Source of the DNA: Microbispora rosea subsp. aerata
GTDB taxonomy: Bacteria > Actinomycetota > Actinomycetes > Streptosporangiales > Streptosporangiaceae
DNA length: 54,014 nt
Reading direction: 5' to 3'
NCBI RefSeq assembly: GCF_014647835.1
Contig: NZ_BMPY01000014.1
Location: forward strand, 115,160 to 169,173
In this document: positions 1-8,361 of the stretch, piece after piece
How the letters are laid out: each line of letters begins with the position of its first letter
How positions within the stretch are numbered: position 1 is the stretch's first letter
Notes under the pieces: model-generated
Databases searched by the model: none
What the model saw: the letters and a program-made list of their open reading frames with translations, nothing else
Told to the model about the DNA's origin: nothing
Position numbers and translations under genes: made by a program

Positions 1-1
1 T

Positions 2-514
2 GTGGGGAAGACGACCTTCGTGGGGGCGGTGTCGGAGATCGTGCCGTTGACCACCGAGGCGATGATGACGGATGCGTCGGCGGGTGTGGACGATGTGGGG
101 CTGGTGCCGCACAAGACGACCACGACGGTGGCGATGGACTTCGGTCGTGTGTCGCTGGACCGGGATTTGATTTTGTATCTGTTCGGTACGCCGGGTCAGC
201 ATCGGTTCTGGTTTATGTGGGATGACCTGGTGCGGGGGGCGATCGGTGCGGTGGTGCTGGTCGATACCCGGAGGCTGGCCGACAGTTTCCCGGCGGTGGA
301 CTACTTCGAGGAGGCCCGCCTGCCGTTCGTCGTCGGAGTGAACGGCTTCAACGGGGAGTACACCCACGGAGAGGACGAGCTGCGCGAGGCCCTGACTCTG
401 GGTCCCCAGGTGCCGATCGTCCGTGTCGACGCCCGGGAGCGGGAGTCGGTCAAGAGCACGCTCATCACCCTCGTCGAGCACGCGCTGAGCTCCCACGTCG
501 GCGCGGCCAGGTGA
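2..514 (+). CDS. Conservon-type (CvnD-like) small GTPase, 5' end outside window
   Basis: The window opens inside the P-loop: the first codons read GKTT, so the true start lies upstream and only about 170 residues are seen. A switch region rich in threonine (TTTTVAMDFG) is followed by FGTPGQHRF, the G3 element in the GTPG form typical of actinobacterial conservon GTPases, and VNGFNGE where Ras proteins have NKxD. Known family: MglA/Ras-like GTPases encoded with a histidine kinase-like protein, a roadblock protein and a DUF742 protein, acting at the membrane as a signalling switch. The partner genes would be left of the window. It is followed by a 127-bp gap and then ffh. Confidence 0.85.
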   Translation: MGKTTFVGAVSEIVPLTTEAMMTDASAGVDDVGLVPHKTTTTVAMDFGRVSLDRDLILYLFGTPGQHRFWFMWDDLVRGAIGAVVLVDTRRLADSFPAVDYFEEARLPFVVGVNGFNGEYTHGEDELREALTLGPQVPIVRVDARERESVKSTLITLVEHALSSHVGAAR

Positions 515-641
515 GGACCGGCGCGGGGCCGGGGCGGCGATCTCGCCACCGCGGCACGGGCGTGAAGGGCGTTCGGGCGGATAGTCTGGGGAGACTGATG
601 ATTCACCGACCCGTCCACTCGCTTCGAGGCTGGCCAAACAC

Positions 642-2186
642 GTGTTCGAGACGCTTTCCGACAGGCTGACTTCGGTCTTCTCCTCCCTTCGGTCCAAGGG
701 CAGGCTTTCCGACGCCGACATCGACGCGACCTGCCGCGAGATCCGCATCGCCCTGCTCGAGGCGGACGTCGCGCTGCCGGTCGTGAAGGACTTCGTGGCC
801 CGGGTCAAGGAACGGGCTCGCGGCGCCGAGGTCTCCCAGGCGCTCAACCCCGCGCAGCAGGTCGTGAAGATCGTCAACGACGAGCTCATCGAGGTGCTGG
901 GCGGCGAGACACGGCGGCTGCGTTACGCCAAGAACCCGCCGACCGTGATCATGCTGGCCGGTCTGCAGGGCTCCGGTAAGACGACCCTGGCCGGCAAGCT
1001 CGCCAAGTGGCTGCGCGACCAGGGGCACGCCCCGCTGCTCGTGGCCTGCGACCTGCAGCGGCCCAACGCGGTGCAGCAGCTCACCGTCATGGCCGAGCGG
1101 GCCGGGGTGGCGGTGTACGCCCCCGAGCCGGGCAACGGCGTGGGCGACCCGGTCGAGGTGGCCCGGCAGTCGGTGGAGCACGCGCGCCGCCAGCAGCACG
1201 ACATCGTCATCGTCGACACCGCCGGCCGCCTGGGCATCGACCAGGAGCTGATGAAGCAGGCCGCCGACATCCGCGACGCGGTCAGCCCCGACGAGATCCT
1301 GTTCGTGCTCGACGCCATGATCGGTCAGGATGCGGTCAGCACGGCCCGCGCGTTCATGGACGGCGTCGGCTTCGACGGCGTGGTGCTGACCAAGCTCGAC
1401 GGCGACGCCCGGGGCGGCGCCGCCCTGTCGGTGCGGCACGTCACCGGTCGCCCGATCATGTTCGCCAGCACCGGTGAGAAGCTCGAGGACTTCGACGCCT
1501 TCCACCCCGACCGCATGGCGGGCCGCATCCTCGACATGGGTGACATCCTCACCCTGATCGAGCAGGCGCAGAAGACGTTCGACGAGCAGGAAGCCGCCAA
1601 GATGGCGGGCAAGCTCGTCTCCGGGGACGGCTTCACGCTGGAGGACTTCCTCGAGCAGATGATGATGGTGCGCCGCATGGGGCCCATCAAGAACCTGCTC
1701 GGCATGATGCCGGGCATGGGGCAGATGCGCGAGCAGCTCAACCAGGTCGACGACCGCGACCTGGACCGCATCGCGGCGATCATCCGCTCCATGACGCCGG
1801 CCGAGCGCCAGGACCCGAAGATCATCAACGGCTCGCGCCGGGCGCGCATCGCCAAGGGCTCGGGTGTGACGGTCACCGAGGTGAACAACCTGGTCGTCCG
1901 CTTCTTCGAGGCGCAGAAGATGATGAAGCGGATGACCCAGGGCATGGGCATCCCGGGCCTGCCCGGCGGGCGCAAGCAGAAGGCGCAAAAGCCCAAGAAG
2001 GGCCGTCGCGTCAGCGGCGACCCGCGCAAGGCCGCGCTCGGCAAGGCCGGCGCGAACGCGTCGGCGGACGCCCCGAAGCCGCCCAAGGGCCTGCTCGGCA
2101 ACCTCGGCGCCGGCCAGCTCCCGCCCGGCCTGGAGCTGCCGCCCGGTTTCGACCCGTCGAAGCTGAAGCTGCCCGGCCAGAACTGA
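642..2186 (+). CDS. ffh: Signal recognition particle protein Ffh (SRP54 GTPase)
   Basis: A 514-residue protein that binds signal sequences of nascent membrane proteins together with 4.5S RNA and docks on FtsY. The N domain (about 1-95) precedes the G domain with P-loop GLQGSGKT (107-114), DTAGRLG (192-198) and a TKLDG guanine-specificity motif. The methionine-rich M domain (from about 300) contains EQMMMVRRMGPIKNLLGMMPGMGQM-type helices that hold the signal peptide groove. The C-terminal tail is basic, then proline- and glycine-rich, as in other actinobacteria. The GTG start at 642 gives the canonical MFETLSDRL N terminus. It is upstream of the rpsP ribosomal cluster but separated by about 650 bp. 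Confidence 0.97.
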   Translation: MFETLSDRLTSVFSSLRSKGRLSDADIDATCREIRIALLEADVALPVVKDFVARVKERARGAEVSQALNPAQQVVKIVNDELIEVLGGETRRLRYAKNPPTVIMLAGLQGSGKTTLAGKLAKWLRDQGHAPLLVACDLQRPNAVQQLTVMAERAGVAVYAPEPGNGVGDPVEVARQSVEHARRQQHDIVIVDTAGRLGIDQELMKQAADIRDAVSPDEILFVLDAMIGQDAVSTARAFMDGVGFDGVVLTKLDGDARGGAALSVRHVTGRPIMFASTGEKLEDFDAFHPDRMAGRILDMGDILTLIEQAQKTFDEQEAAKMAGKLVSGDGFTLEDFLEQMMMVRRMGPIKNLLGMMPGMGQMREQLNQVDDRDLDRIAAIIRSMTPAERQDPKIINGSRRARIAKGSGVTVTEVNNLVVRFFEAQKMMKRMTQGMGIPGLPGGRKQKAQKPKKGRRVSGDPRKAALGKAGANASADAPKPPKGLLGNLGAGQLPPGLELPPGFDPSKLKLPGQN

Positions 2187-2196
2187 CCGCCTCTCG

Positions 2197-2232
2197 CGCC
2201 CGGCCGGCACCACGGTCCGGCGGAGCCGGGCG
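2197..2232 (+). terminator. Possible terminator hairpin after ffh
   Basis: CGCCCGGC (2197-2204) pairs with GCCGGGCG (2225-2232) across a G/C-rich 20-nt loop with further internal pairing. There is no T tract. It lies 11 nt after the ffh stop, the expected place for a terminator of the GC-hairpin-only type common in high-G+C bacteria. Confidence 0.35.
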
Positions 2233-2692
2233 TGCCCGCCCGCGCCGCCCGCAGCCACGCGCCGGTCCTCACGATCGGGCTCACGCCCCCAGGCCGCGCC
2301 GGACATCCCGACAGGGCTCACGGCCAGTGCGCGTGCGCCACGTCGCCCCGGCCCTCGATGAGGCCGAGCCCGGCGAATCCGTATACCCGGCGGGGCTTCG
2401 CCGAGGTGCCGGCCGGCACGGGCGGCGCGTTGGCGGTAGCTCGCCGCCGCCTCCTGCCGCCTCACCCCCCGCCCGCGGGCCGGCCGTACGGCACCGCGCC
2501 GGGGCGAGGTCGCCGTCCGCTCGCGTCAGCCTCGATCCGGACCGCGCGCCCGGCGCGGCCTGAGGCTTCGCGCCGTCGGCGGCTCGCGGCAGGGCGGGTG
2601 CGCTCGCTCGCGTGCCCGTTCCGGAGCCGTGGGCGCATCCGTGCCGAAACCGGGGCGGCGGCGGAACCGTGCTTTACGGAGCATGGGGAATC
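2233..2692. other. Intergenic stretch between ffh and rpsP, no gene supported
   Basis: Several long open frames exist on both strands, but all are Pro/Arg/Ala/Gly-biased, lack ribosome-binding sites and resemble no family I know. I read this as non-coding G/C-rich DNA upstream of the rpsP promoter region. Confidence 0.5.
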
Positions 2693-2705
2693 ATCTGGCA
2701 GAATG
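2693..2705 (+). promoter_or_regulatory. Putative promoter core upstream of rpsP
   Basis: The sequence ATCTGGCAGAATG lies about 137 bp before the rpsP start. A near copy, ATATGGCAGACTG, lies upstream of the ribosomal gene rplS (5277-5289), and a related GGGTAGACTG lies upstream of rpsB (17920-17929). The shared [CT]AGA[AC]T hexamer fits a sigma-70-type -10 element of ribosomal protein promoters. The -35 region is not convincing. Confidence 0.4.
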
Positions 2706-2841
2706 TCAGGCTGGAACATCGTGGCCAGGCGGACGCCCTCTCACCTCCGCCGGCCGCGCCTGTCCCTCGGGCGGGTTCCCGTCGTGCCCCACTCGATGAG
2801 ACACCGCTCACCCACGCTCTAATGCAGGAGAGACCACACCC

Positions 2842-3297
2842 GTGGCAGTCAAGATCAAGCTCAAGCGGCTCGGGATGATCCGCAACCCGCAGTACCGCAT
2901 CGTCGTCGCCGACGCCAGGAGCAAGCGGGACGGCCGTGCCATCGAGGAGATCGGCCTGTACCACCCGAAGGAGAACCCCTCGCGCATCGAGGTCAACTCC
3001 GAGCGGGCGCAGTACTGGCTGGGCGTCGGCGCGCAGCCGACCGACCCGGTCCTGAAGATCTTCAAGCTGACCGGTGACTGGCAGAAGTTCAAGGGCGAGC
3101 CCGCCCCCACCACGCCGCTCCAGGTCGCCGAGCCCAAGCCGGACCGGCACGCCGCGTACGAGGCCGCCGCCAAGGAGGCGCTGTCGGGTGACACCGGCGT
3201 CGCGGCCACCACGCCGAAGAAGGCCAAGAAGACCGTGAAGGCCGAAGAGACCGCCGAGGCCCCGGCCGCGGAGGAGAAGTCGGAAGGCGAGGCCTGA
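2842..3297 (+). CDS. rpsP: 30S ribosomal protein bS16
   Basis: A 151-residue small-subunit protein. The start [11 protein letters not shown] and the segment [13 protein letters not shown] are diagnostic of bS16, which binds 16S rRNA early in 30S assembly. The S16 fold covers about residues 1-85; the remaining 65 residues are an Ala/Glu/Lys-rich tail, longer than in E. coli but usual in actinobacteria. The GTG start at 2842 is preceded by an AGGAGAG ribosome-binding site (2826-2832). It is first in a tight rpsP-khpA pair, with rimM and trmD following. Confidence 0.97.
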   Translation: MAVKIKLKRLGMIRNPQYRIVVADARSKRDGRAIEEIGLYHPKENPSRIEVNSERAQYWLGVGAQPTDPVLKIFKLTGDWQKFKGEPAPTTPLQVAEPKPDRHAAYEAAAKEALSGDTGVAATTPKKAKKTVKAEETAEAPAAEEKSEGEA

Positions 3298-3298
3298 G

Positions 3299-3541
3299 GT
3301 GCTCGAGGAGGCCCTCGAGCACCTGGTCAAGGGCATCGTCGAGCATCCGGACGACGTCCGGGTCCGCGCCCGGCGCATCCGCACCGGGCGTGTTCTCGAG
3401 GTTCGGGTCCACCCCGACGACCTCGGCAAGGTCATCGGCCGCGGTGGCCGTACGGCGAAGGCGCTGCGCACCGTCGTGAACGCGCTGGCCAACGGCAAGT
3501 ATGTGCGGATCGACCTGATCGACCTGGAAGAGGCGCGCTGA
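3299..3541 (+). CDS. khpA: KH-domain RNA-binding protein KhpA
   Basis: An 80-residue single KH domain with the GxxG loop in VIGRGGRTAKALR (about residues 45-57), which binds single-stranded RNA. The gene starts with GTG one base after the rpsP stop, so translation is coupled. The family sits between rpsP and rimM in most actinobacteria and Firmicutes, and partners KhpB in Gram-positives, affecting cell division and RNA stability. The function here is from family knowledge; the fold and position are seen directly. Confidence 0.93.
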   Translation: MLEEALEHLVKGIVEHPDDVRVRARRIRTGRVLEVRVHPDDLGKVIGRGGRTAKALRTVVNALANGKYVRIDLIDLEEAR

Positions 3542-3555
3542 GCCGAACGACGCGT

Positions 3556-3592
3556 CCGGGGGACCCCGCACCGGGGTCCCCCGGCGTGTTTT
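3556..3592 (+). terminator. Strong intrinsic terminator after khpA
   Basis: A perfect 13-bp stem, CCGGGGGACCCCG (3556-3568) against 3572-3584, has a 3-nt loop and is followed by CGTGTTTT. It lies 14 nt past the khpA stop and could separate rpsP-khpA from rimM-trmD, or act as partial attenuation. Confidence 0.7.
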
Positions 3593-3692
3593 CCGGCTCG
3601 GACGGTCTCTTCCCGGTGATTCGCAGTGACAGGCCGGCTCGGGCGTCCCGCCCGGGCCGTCGTGGTGCAGGGGTAGCGGAGGTAGGCGACAA

Positions 3693-4211
3693 GTGCAGCT
3701 AGTCGTGGGCAGGATCGGCCGCCCGCACGGCGTGCGGGGCGAGGTCACGGTCGAGGTGCGCACCGACGAGCCCGATCTGCGCTTCGCGCCGGGGGCGACG
3801 CTGGCCACCGACCCCGCCTCGGCCGGGCCGTTGACCGTGGAGCGGGCCCGGTGGCACAAGGACATCCTGCTGCTGACCCTGGCCGGGGTGGAGGACAGGA
3901 ACGCCGCCGAGGCGCTGCGCGGCACGCTGCTCCTCGTGGACTCCGCGGACCTGCCGCCACTGGACGACCCCGACGAGTTCCACGACCACGAGCTGATCGG
4001 CCTGACGGTGGTCACCACCGAGGGCGAGCGGGTCGGCGAGGTCAGCGACGTCCTGCATCACGGACAGGACCTGCTCGTGGTGTCCCGTCCCTCCCGTGAC
4101 GAGGCGTACGTCCCGTTCGTCAAGGCGCTCGTGCCGGAGATCGATCTCGACAAGGGCGTCCTCGTCGTCGACGCCCCACCCGGCCTGCTCGACCTCGAAG
4201 AAGCGGAGTAG
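3693..4211 (+). CDS. rimM: Ribosome maturation factor RimM
   Basis: A 172-residue 16S rRNA processing factor that assists assembly of the 30S head with uS19. The N-terminal start VVGRIGRPHGVRGEVTVEVRTD is the family signature. The C-terminal PRC barrel contains LIGLTVVTTEGERVGEVSDV and ends VPFVKALVPEIDLDKGVLVVDAPPGLLD, as in other RimM proteins. GTG start at 3693 after the ribosome-binding site GCGGAGGTAGG. It runs into trmD with a 9-bp gap. Confidence 0.96.
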   Translation: MQLVVGRIGRPHGVRGEVTVEVRTDEPDLRFAPGATLATDPASAGPLTVERARWHKDILLLTLAGVEDRNAAEALRGTLLLVDSADLPPLDDPDEFHDHELIGLTVVTTEGERVGEVSDVLHHGQDLLVVSRPSRDEAYVPFVKALVPEIDLDKGVLVVDAPPGLLDLEEAE

Positions 4212-4220
4212 GGGCCGCGG

Positions 4221-5036
4221 ATGCGCGTCGACATCATCTCGATCTTCCCGGAGTATTTCGCCCCGCTCGATGTCTCACTTATGGGCAAGGCCCGGGAGCG
4301 CGGCATCCTCGACATCCGCCTCCACCAGCTCCGCGACTGGACGCACGACGTCCACAAGACCGTGGACGACACGCCGTACGGCGGGGGCCCCGGCATGGTG
4401 ATGAAACCGGAGGTGTGGGGCGAGGCCGTCGACGCGGTGATCGCGGAGGGGCGCGCCGCCTCGGGCGGCGAGGGGCTGCCCCGGCTGATCGTCCCCACGC
4501 CCAGCGGCCGGCCGTTCACGCAGGAAGTGGCGTTGGAATACGCCGAGGAGCCGTGGCTGCTGTTCGCCCCGGCGCGGTATGAGGGCATCGACTCCCGCGT
4601 CGTCGCCGAGTACGGCGAGCGTCTGCGCGCCGACGAGGTGAGCATCGGCGACTACGTCTTAGCCGGGGGAGAGGCGGCCGTCCTGGTGATGATCGAGGCG
4701 GTGGGGAGGCTGCTGCCGGGGGTCCTCGGCAACGCCCGTTCGGTCGCCGACGACTCCTTCGCCCCCGGGGCCATGGCCAACCTGCTGGAAGGCCCCGTCT
4801 ACACCAAACCGCCCGTATGGCGGGGGCACGAGGTGCCCGAGGTCCTGCTGTCGGGCCATCACGGCAAGATCGCCAGGTGGCGGCGTGACGAGGCGTTGCG
4901 CCGCACGCTCGCCAGGCGGCCGGAGCTGATCGCCCGGCTCGACCCCGGCGAGCTCGACAAGCACGACCGGCGCGTCATCGAGGAGTTCGAGGAGCTTCGC
5001 AAGGAACGCGCCGAGGGGTCCGCCGGGGCTCCCTGA
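4221..5036 (+). CDS. trmD: tRNA (guanine-N1)-methyltransferase TrmD
   Basis: A 271-residue SPOUT methyltransferase that makes m1G37 in tRNAs reading CNN codons, preventing +1 frameshifts. Diagnostic segments are the N-terminal DIISIFPEYF, the TPYGGGPGMVMKPE loop, PARYEGIDSRV and the trefoil-knot segment SIGDYVLAGGEAAVLVMIEA that binds S-adenosylmethionine. The C-terminal domain carries the usual PPVWRGHEVPEVLLSGHHGKI. ATG start 9 bp after rimM; the two form one transcription unit. Confidence 0.97.
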   Translation: MRVDIISIFPEYFAPLDVSLMGKARERGILDIRLHQLRDWTHDVHKTVDDTPYGGGPGMVMKPEVWGEAVDAVIAEGRAASGGEGLPRLIVPTPSGRPFTQEVALEYAEEPWLLFAPARYEGIDSRVVAEYGERLRADEVSIGDYVLAGGEAAVLVMIEAVGRLLPGVLGNARSVADDSFAPGAMANLLEGPVYTKPPVWRGHEVPEVLLSGHHGKIARWRRDEALRRTLARRPELIARLDPGELDKHDRRVIEEFEELRKERAEGSAGAP

Positions 5037-5067
5037 CGCCGGCCGCCCTTCCGCCGGCCGTCTTTCT
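5035..5067 (+). terminator. Possible terminator after trmD
   Basis: Inverted GCCGGCC segments around CGCCCTTC, directly after the trmD stop, are followed by TCTTTCTT. The stem is imperfect (one bulge), but placement and the pyrimidine tract support termination. Confidence 0.45.
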
Positions 5068-5185
5068 TCCGGGTCCCGTGCCGTGTTCCGGACGCCGTCG
5101 CCGGCGGCGCCGCATGACGTTCCGTACGGTGTGCGCCGGGCGTTTCGCGCAGTGCGTTCGCCCGGTGGCTCGGCCCAGGCGCTTT

Positions 5186-5260
5186 CGCGGAGTAGCTGGC
5201 GCTGTGGCGTCGCGGAGTGGCCGGCGCAGTGGTTCTGCGGAGTGGTTGGCGCTGTGGTTT
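5186..5260. repeat. Three tandem 25-bp repeats upstream of rplS
   Basis: Units 5186-5210, 5211-5235 and 5236-5260 share the pattern [CT]GCGGAGT[AG]G[CT][CT]GGCGC[AT]GTGG with a few differences each. The array ends 16 bp before the putative rplS promoter core. The rest of the 407-bp trmD-rplS gap holds no supported gene; its 3' part is the rplS leader, with a CCGGGCGCGCCCGG hairpin near 5317-5330. Confidence 0.8.
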
Positions 5261-5276
5261 CGCCCAGCGCCGGAAC

Positions 5277-5289
5277 ATATGGCAGACTG
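5277..5289 (+). promoter_or_regulatory. Putative promoter core upstream of rplS
   Basis: ATATGGCAGACTG matches the element before rpsP in 11 of 13 positions, with CAGACT as candidate -10. About 155 nt of leader would separate it from the rplS start, room for an autoregulatory structure. No clear -35 box. Confidence 0.4.
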
Positions 5290-5443
5290 AGTCGCTGCTG
5301 CCTACTTCGGCATGGCCGGGCGCGCCCGGCCTGGACGTGGCAGACAAGACGTATCAAGCCAAGCGCGCGTGTCCCCCTCGACGCCGAGCCTCCGCTCGGC
5401 CGGGTGGACCTCCGCGTGCCCGTGTCAATGAGGAACCGCCGCC

Positions 5444-5809
5444 ATGCACACGAAGATCCAGGAGATCGAGAAGGCTGCCCTTCGCAGCGACGTGCCGGAC
5501 TTCCGTCCGGGTGACACGCTGGAGGTTCACGTCCGCGTCGTCGAGGGCAACCGGTCCCGCATCCAGGTGTTCAAGGGCTTCGTCCTGCGCCGCCAGGGCG
5601 GTGGCATCCGTGAGACGTTCACGGTTCGCAAGGTCAGCTACGGCGTCGGCGTCGAGCGCACCTTCCCGGTTCACAGCCCCGTGATCGAGAAGATCAACGT
5701 GGTCACCCGCGGCGACGTCCGCCGGGCGAAGCTGTACTACATGCGTGACCTGCGCGGAAAGGCCGCCCGCATCCGCGAGAAGCGCGAGACGCAGCCGGCC
5801 GGCAAGTGA
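5444..5809 (+). CDS. rplS: 50S ribosomal protein bL19
   Basis: A 121-residue protein at the 30S-50S interface near the bL19/bL14 bridge. The segments [52 protein letters not shown] and [18 protein letters not shown] are characteristic. The ATG start is preceded by an AGGAA-type site. It is monocistronic between its own promoter and a strong terminator (5823-5858). Confidence 0.97.
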   Translation: MHTKIQEIEKAALRSDVPDFRPGDTLEVHVRVVEGNRSRIQVFKGFVLRRQGGGIRETFTVRKVSYGVGVERTFPVHSPVIEKINVVTRGDVRRAKLYYMRDLRGKAARIREKRETQPAGK

Positions 5810-5822
5810 GGCCTTGAGAATC

Positions 5823-5858
5823 GTGGTCCGTGCCCCAGGCGCGGGCCACTTTCTTTTT
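5823..5858 (+). terminator. Classical Rho-independent terminator after rplS
   Basis: GTGGTCCGTGC (5823-5833) pairs with GCGCGGGCCAC (5839-5849), an 11-bp stem including two G-U pairs, with loop CCCAG and the tract TTTCTTTTT. This is the clearest canonical terminator in the window. Confidence 0.85.
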
Positions 5859-5917
5859 GCCGGTGATGCGGTGTCCCCGGCGCCCGCCGTCGCGGACATC
5901 ATCTAGGCTCAGCAGCG

Positions 5918-6769
5918 ATGGCTAGCGAGGGACAGGGGTCGGTCACGCGCCGCCCTGCCGAGGACGGGGTGGACGTGGTCGCCGAAGACGTCAAGCAAAG
6001 CGCTGAGGACGGGAAGAAGAAAGGCTCGTTCTGGCGGGAGCTGCCCGTCCTGATCGTGGTCGCGCTCGCCTTGGCTCTGCTGATCAAGTCTTTCGTCGTC
6101 CAGGCGTTCTACATTCCATCCGAGTCGATGGAAAACACCCTGCTCATCAATGACCGGGTGCTGGTGAACAAGCTGGTTTACCACGTACGCGACATTGAGC
6201 GCGGAGACATCGTCGTGTTCTCCGGGGTGGACTCCTGGGACCCCGAGGTGCAGCTTGAGGAGCCGTCCAACCCCATCACGGGGGCGCTGCACTGGCTCGG
6301 CACCGCGTTCGGGGTCGTGCCGGGGGAGAAGGACTACATCAAGCGGGTCATCGGCGTGCCGGGCGACAAGGTCAAGTGCTGCGACGAGCAGGGCCGGGTC
6401 ACGGTGAACGGCGTGCCGCTCGACGAGAAGTCCTACATCTATCCGGGCGACGAGCCGTCCGGGCGCGAGTTCGAGGTCACCGTCCCGCCCAACCGTCTGT
6501 GGGTGATGGGCGACCATCGGTCGGTGTCCTGGGACTCCCGGCTGCACATGGGTGACCCGGGCGGCGGCACGATCCCCGCCGACAAGGTCATCGGCCGCGC
6601 GTTCGTCATCGTCTGGCCGTTCGACCGGGCCAGGATCCTGCCGATTCCGGAGACGTTCGCGCAGCCGGCGCTCCAGGCGGCCCTCGGGGCGACGCCGTTC
6701 GTCGCGGGCTTCGCGGGGGCCATTCCGCTGATGGTCCTGCGGCGGCGGCTGGCGAGGAAGAGGACGTGA
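5918..6769 (+). CDS. lepB: Signal peptidase I (first copy)
   Basis: A 283-residue membrane serine protease that removes signal peptides from exported proteins. A charged cytoplasmic N terminus (1-41) leads to one membrane helix (about 42-60), then YIPSESM with the nucleophile Ser70 and YIKRVIG with the general base Lys142. The late box reads VMGDHRSVSWDSR. A C-terminal hydrophobic helix (about 252-275) before RRRLARKR gives a second membrane anchor, as in some Streptomyces Sip proteins. The domain contains a VKCCDEQGR dicysteine shared with the next gene. It overlaps the second lepB by 4 bp (GTGA). Confidence 0.95.
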   Translation: MASEGQGSVTRRPAEDGVDVVAEDVKQSAEDGKKKGSFWRELPVLIVVALALALLIKSFVVQAFYIPSESMENTLLINDRVLVNKLVYHVRDIERGDIVVFSGVDSWDPEVQLEEPSNPITGALHWLGTAFGVVPGEKDYIKRVIGVPGDKVKCCDEQGRVTVNGVPLDEKSYIYPGDEPSGREFEVTVPPNRLWVMGDHRSVSWDSRLHMGDPGGGTIPADKVIGRAFVIVWPFDRARILPIPETFAQPALQAALGATPFVAGFAGAIPLMVLRRRLARKRT

Positions 6770-7503
6770 CGGAGCCCGAGGAGAAGGCCGTGGGAGAGGC
6801 CGACGAGAGTCGCTTAGGCACCGCCGGGCCGGCCGAGTCCTCCGATGCCGCTGACGCCGGGCCGGAGAACCCGGCGGAGACGGCCACGGGCGAGGGCGAG
6901 CCGGCCGTCGGCGGCAAGAAAGGCAGATCGGCGAAGAAGAAGGGCTCCGGTCTGCTGGAGACCCTGCTGTACGTGCTCGGCGGGGTCGTCGTCGCCCTGG
7001 TGGTCCACGCGTTCCTGCTGCAGTCGTTCTACATCCCGTCGGAGTCGATGCAGAACACGCTGCTGGTGAACGACTACGTCGTGGTCAACAAGCTCGCGTA
7101 CAAGCTCGGGCCGGTGGAGCGCGGCGACATCGTGGTCTTCAAAGGCTGGGACGGCGAGGACACGATCAAGCGGGTGATCGGGGTCGGCGGCGACCATGTG
7201 AAGTGCTGCGACGAGCAGGGCCGCATCACCGTGAACGGGACGCCGCTGAACGAGGAGGGCAAATACCTCTACCCGGGGGTCAAACCCTCAGAGCGAGAGT
7301 TCGACGTGAAGGTCCCCAAGGGGCGGCTGTGGCTCATGGGCGACCACCGGGACAACTCGGCGGACTCACGCTTCTACACGGACGACGGGCACGAGGGCAC
7401 GGTGTCGGAGGACGACGTCATCGGGCGGGCGTTCCTGCGCTACTGGCCGCTGAACCGGATCTCGTTCCTGTCGAGGCCCGATACTTTCTCCGGCGTACGC
7501 TGA
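6766..7503 (+). CDS. lepB: Signal peptidase I (second copy)
   Basis: A 245-residue paralogue of the preceding protein, started by the GTG that overlaps its stop. A long acidic, disordered N terminus (1-60) precedes the membrane helix (about 64-87), then YIPSESM with Ser94 and TIKRVIG with Lys135. Box E is the full GDHRDNSADSR. Unlike the first copy it has no C-terminal helix. The shared HVKCCDEQGRITVNG segment shows tandem duplication. Overlapping multiple type I peptidases are common in mycelial actinomycetes and presumably divide the large secretome. Confidence 0.95.
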   Translation: MTEPEEKAVGEADESRLGTAGPAESSDAADAGPENPAETATGEGEPAVGGKKGRSAKKKGSGLLETLLYVLGGVVVALVVHAFLLQSFYIPSESMQNTLLVNDYVVVNKLAYKLGPVERGDIVVFKGWDGEDTIKRVIGVGGDHVKCCDEQGRITVNGTPLNEEGKYLYPGVKPSEREFDVKVPKGRLWLMGDHRDNSADSRFYTDDGHEGTVSEDDVIGRAFLRYWPLNRISFLSRPDTFSGVR

Positions 7504-7505
7504 CC

Positions 7506-7530
7506 CCACCTGCGGCTTTGCCGTAGGTGG
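7506..7530 (+). terminator. Hairpin after the lepB pair
   Basis: CCACCTGCGGC (7506-7516) pairs with GCCGTAGGTGG (7520-7530) with one G-U pair and a TTT loop, 3 bp past the lepB stop. There is no U tract; probably a GC-type terminator. Confidence 0.55.
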
Positions 7531-7581
7531 TGGTCGCGGCCGTATCGCCCGTCCCGAATGGGGCGTAATCTGCTTGTCGTC

Positions 7582-8307
7582 ATGACAGCTGTCTATCGCC
7601 CGCGCCCGAGCGTCGTACGACGGGACTCCGGACTCTACGGCTACGAGCGGGCCCTGGCCCGGCGGGGATTCACGCCGGTCGCCGGGGTGGACGAGGCCGG
7701 GCGCGGCGCCTGCGCGGGGCCGCTGGTCGTCGCCGCGGTCGTGCTGGGGCGGGAGATCGACGGGCTGAGCGATTCCAAGCTCCTGACCGAGTCCGTACGC
7801 GAACGCCTCTACGAGCGGATCACCGCGACCGCCCGGGCCGTGAACGTGGTCGTCGTCCCTCCTGAGGAGATCGACTCGCGCGGCCTGCACAAGTGCAACG
7901 TCACGGGGATGCGGCGGGCCGTCGCCGGGCTGGGGCTCGTCCCCGGATACGTCCTCGTGGACGGCTTCCCGGTGGCCGGGCTGCCCTCCCCGTCGCTGGC
8001 CGTGTGGAAGGGCGACCAGGTCGCCGCGTGCGTGGCGGCGGCCTCGATCGTGGCGAAGGTGACGAGGGACCGGCTGATGCACCGCCTCGACGAGGCCTAT
8101 CCGCAGTACGGCTTCGCCCTGCACAAGGGCTACGTGACCCCCGGGCACCGGCGAGCCCTGGCCCGGCACGGACCGAGCCCCCACCACCGGTTCTCGTTCG
8201 TGACGGTGGCCAGGGTGACTCGTGGGACAAGGATCCCGGCCGAGGGCCTGTGGACGGGGCAGGATGAGGACATGCGCGAGAATGAGGTCGGGGCCGGTGT
8301 CGTGTGA
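7582..8307 (+). CDS. rnhB: Ribonuclease HII
   Basis: A 241-residue RNase HII that nicks RNA in RNA-DNA hybrids and starts ribonucleotide excision. The catalytic DE pair lies in [21 protein letters not shown] (Asp37, Glu38), with further motifs [18 protein letters not shown] and [16 protein letters not shown] chose ATG 7582 over ATG 7558: TAATCT at 7566-7571, a good -10 element, ends 10 nt before it, so the mRNA probably starts at or next to the ATG and is leaderless. No ribosome-binding site precedes either ATG. Confidence 0.93.
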   Translation: MTAVYRPRPSVVRRDSGLYGYERALARRGFTPVAGVDEAGRGACAGPLVVAAVVLGREIDGLSDSKLLTESVRERLYERITATARAVNVVVVPPEEIDSRGLHKCNVTGMRRAVAGLGLVPGYVLVDGFPVAGLPSPSLAVWKGDQVAACVAAASIVAKVTRDRLMHRLDEAYPQYGFALHKGYVTPGHRRALARHGPSPHHRFSFVTVARVTRGTRIPAEGLWTGQDEDMRENEVGAGVV

Positions 8308-8361
8308 ACGGGGCGGGCCTCGGCGGGGGATCTCGACGGGGAGCGGAAGAGGAGGACCGGG

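Noticed and set aside
603-2465. Long minus-strand open frame of 620 codons opposite ffh
   Set aside because: It is the antisense image of a real gene with forced G/C third positions; composition is His/Arg/Gly/Ala-rich and no family fits.
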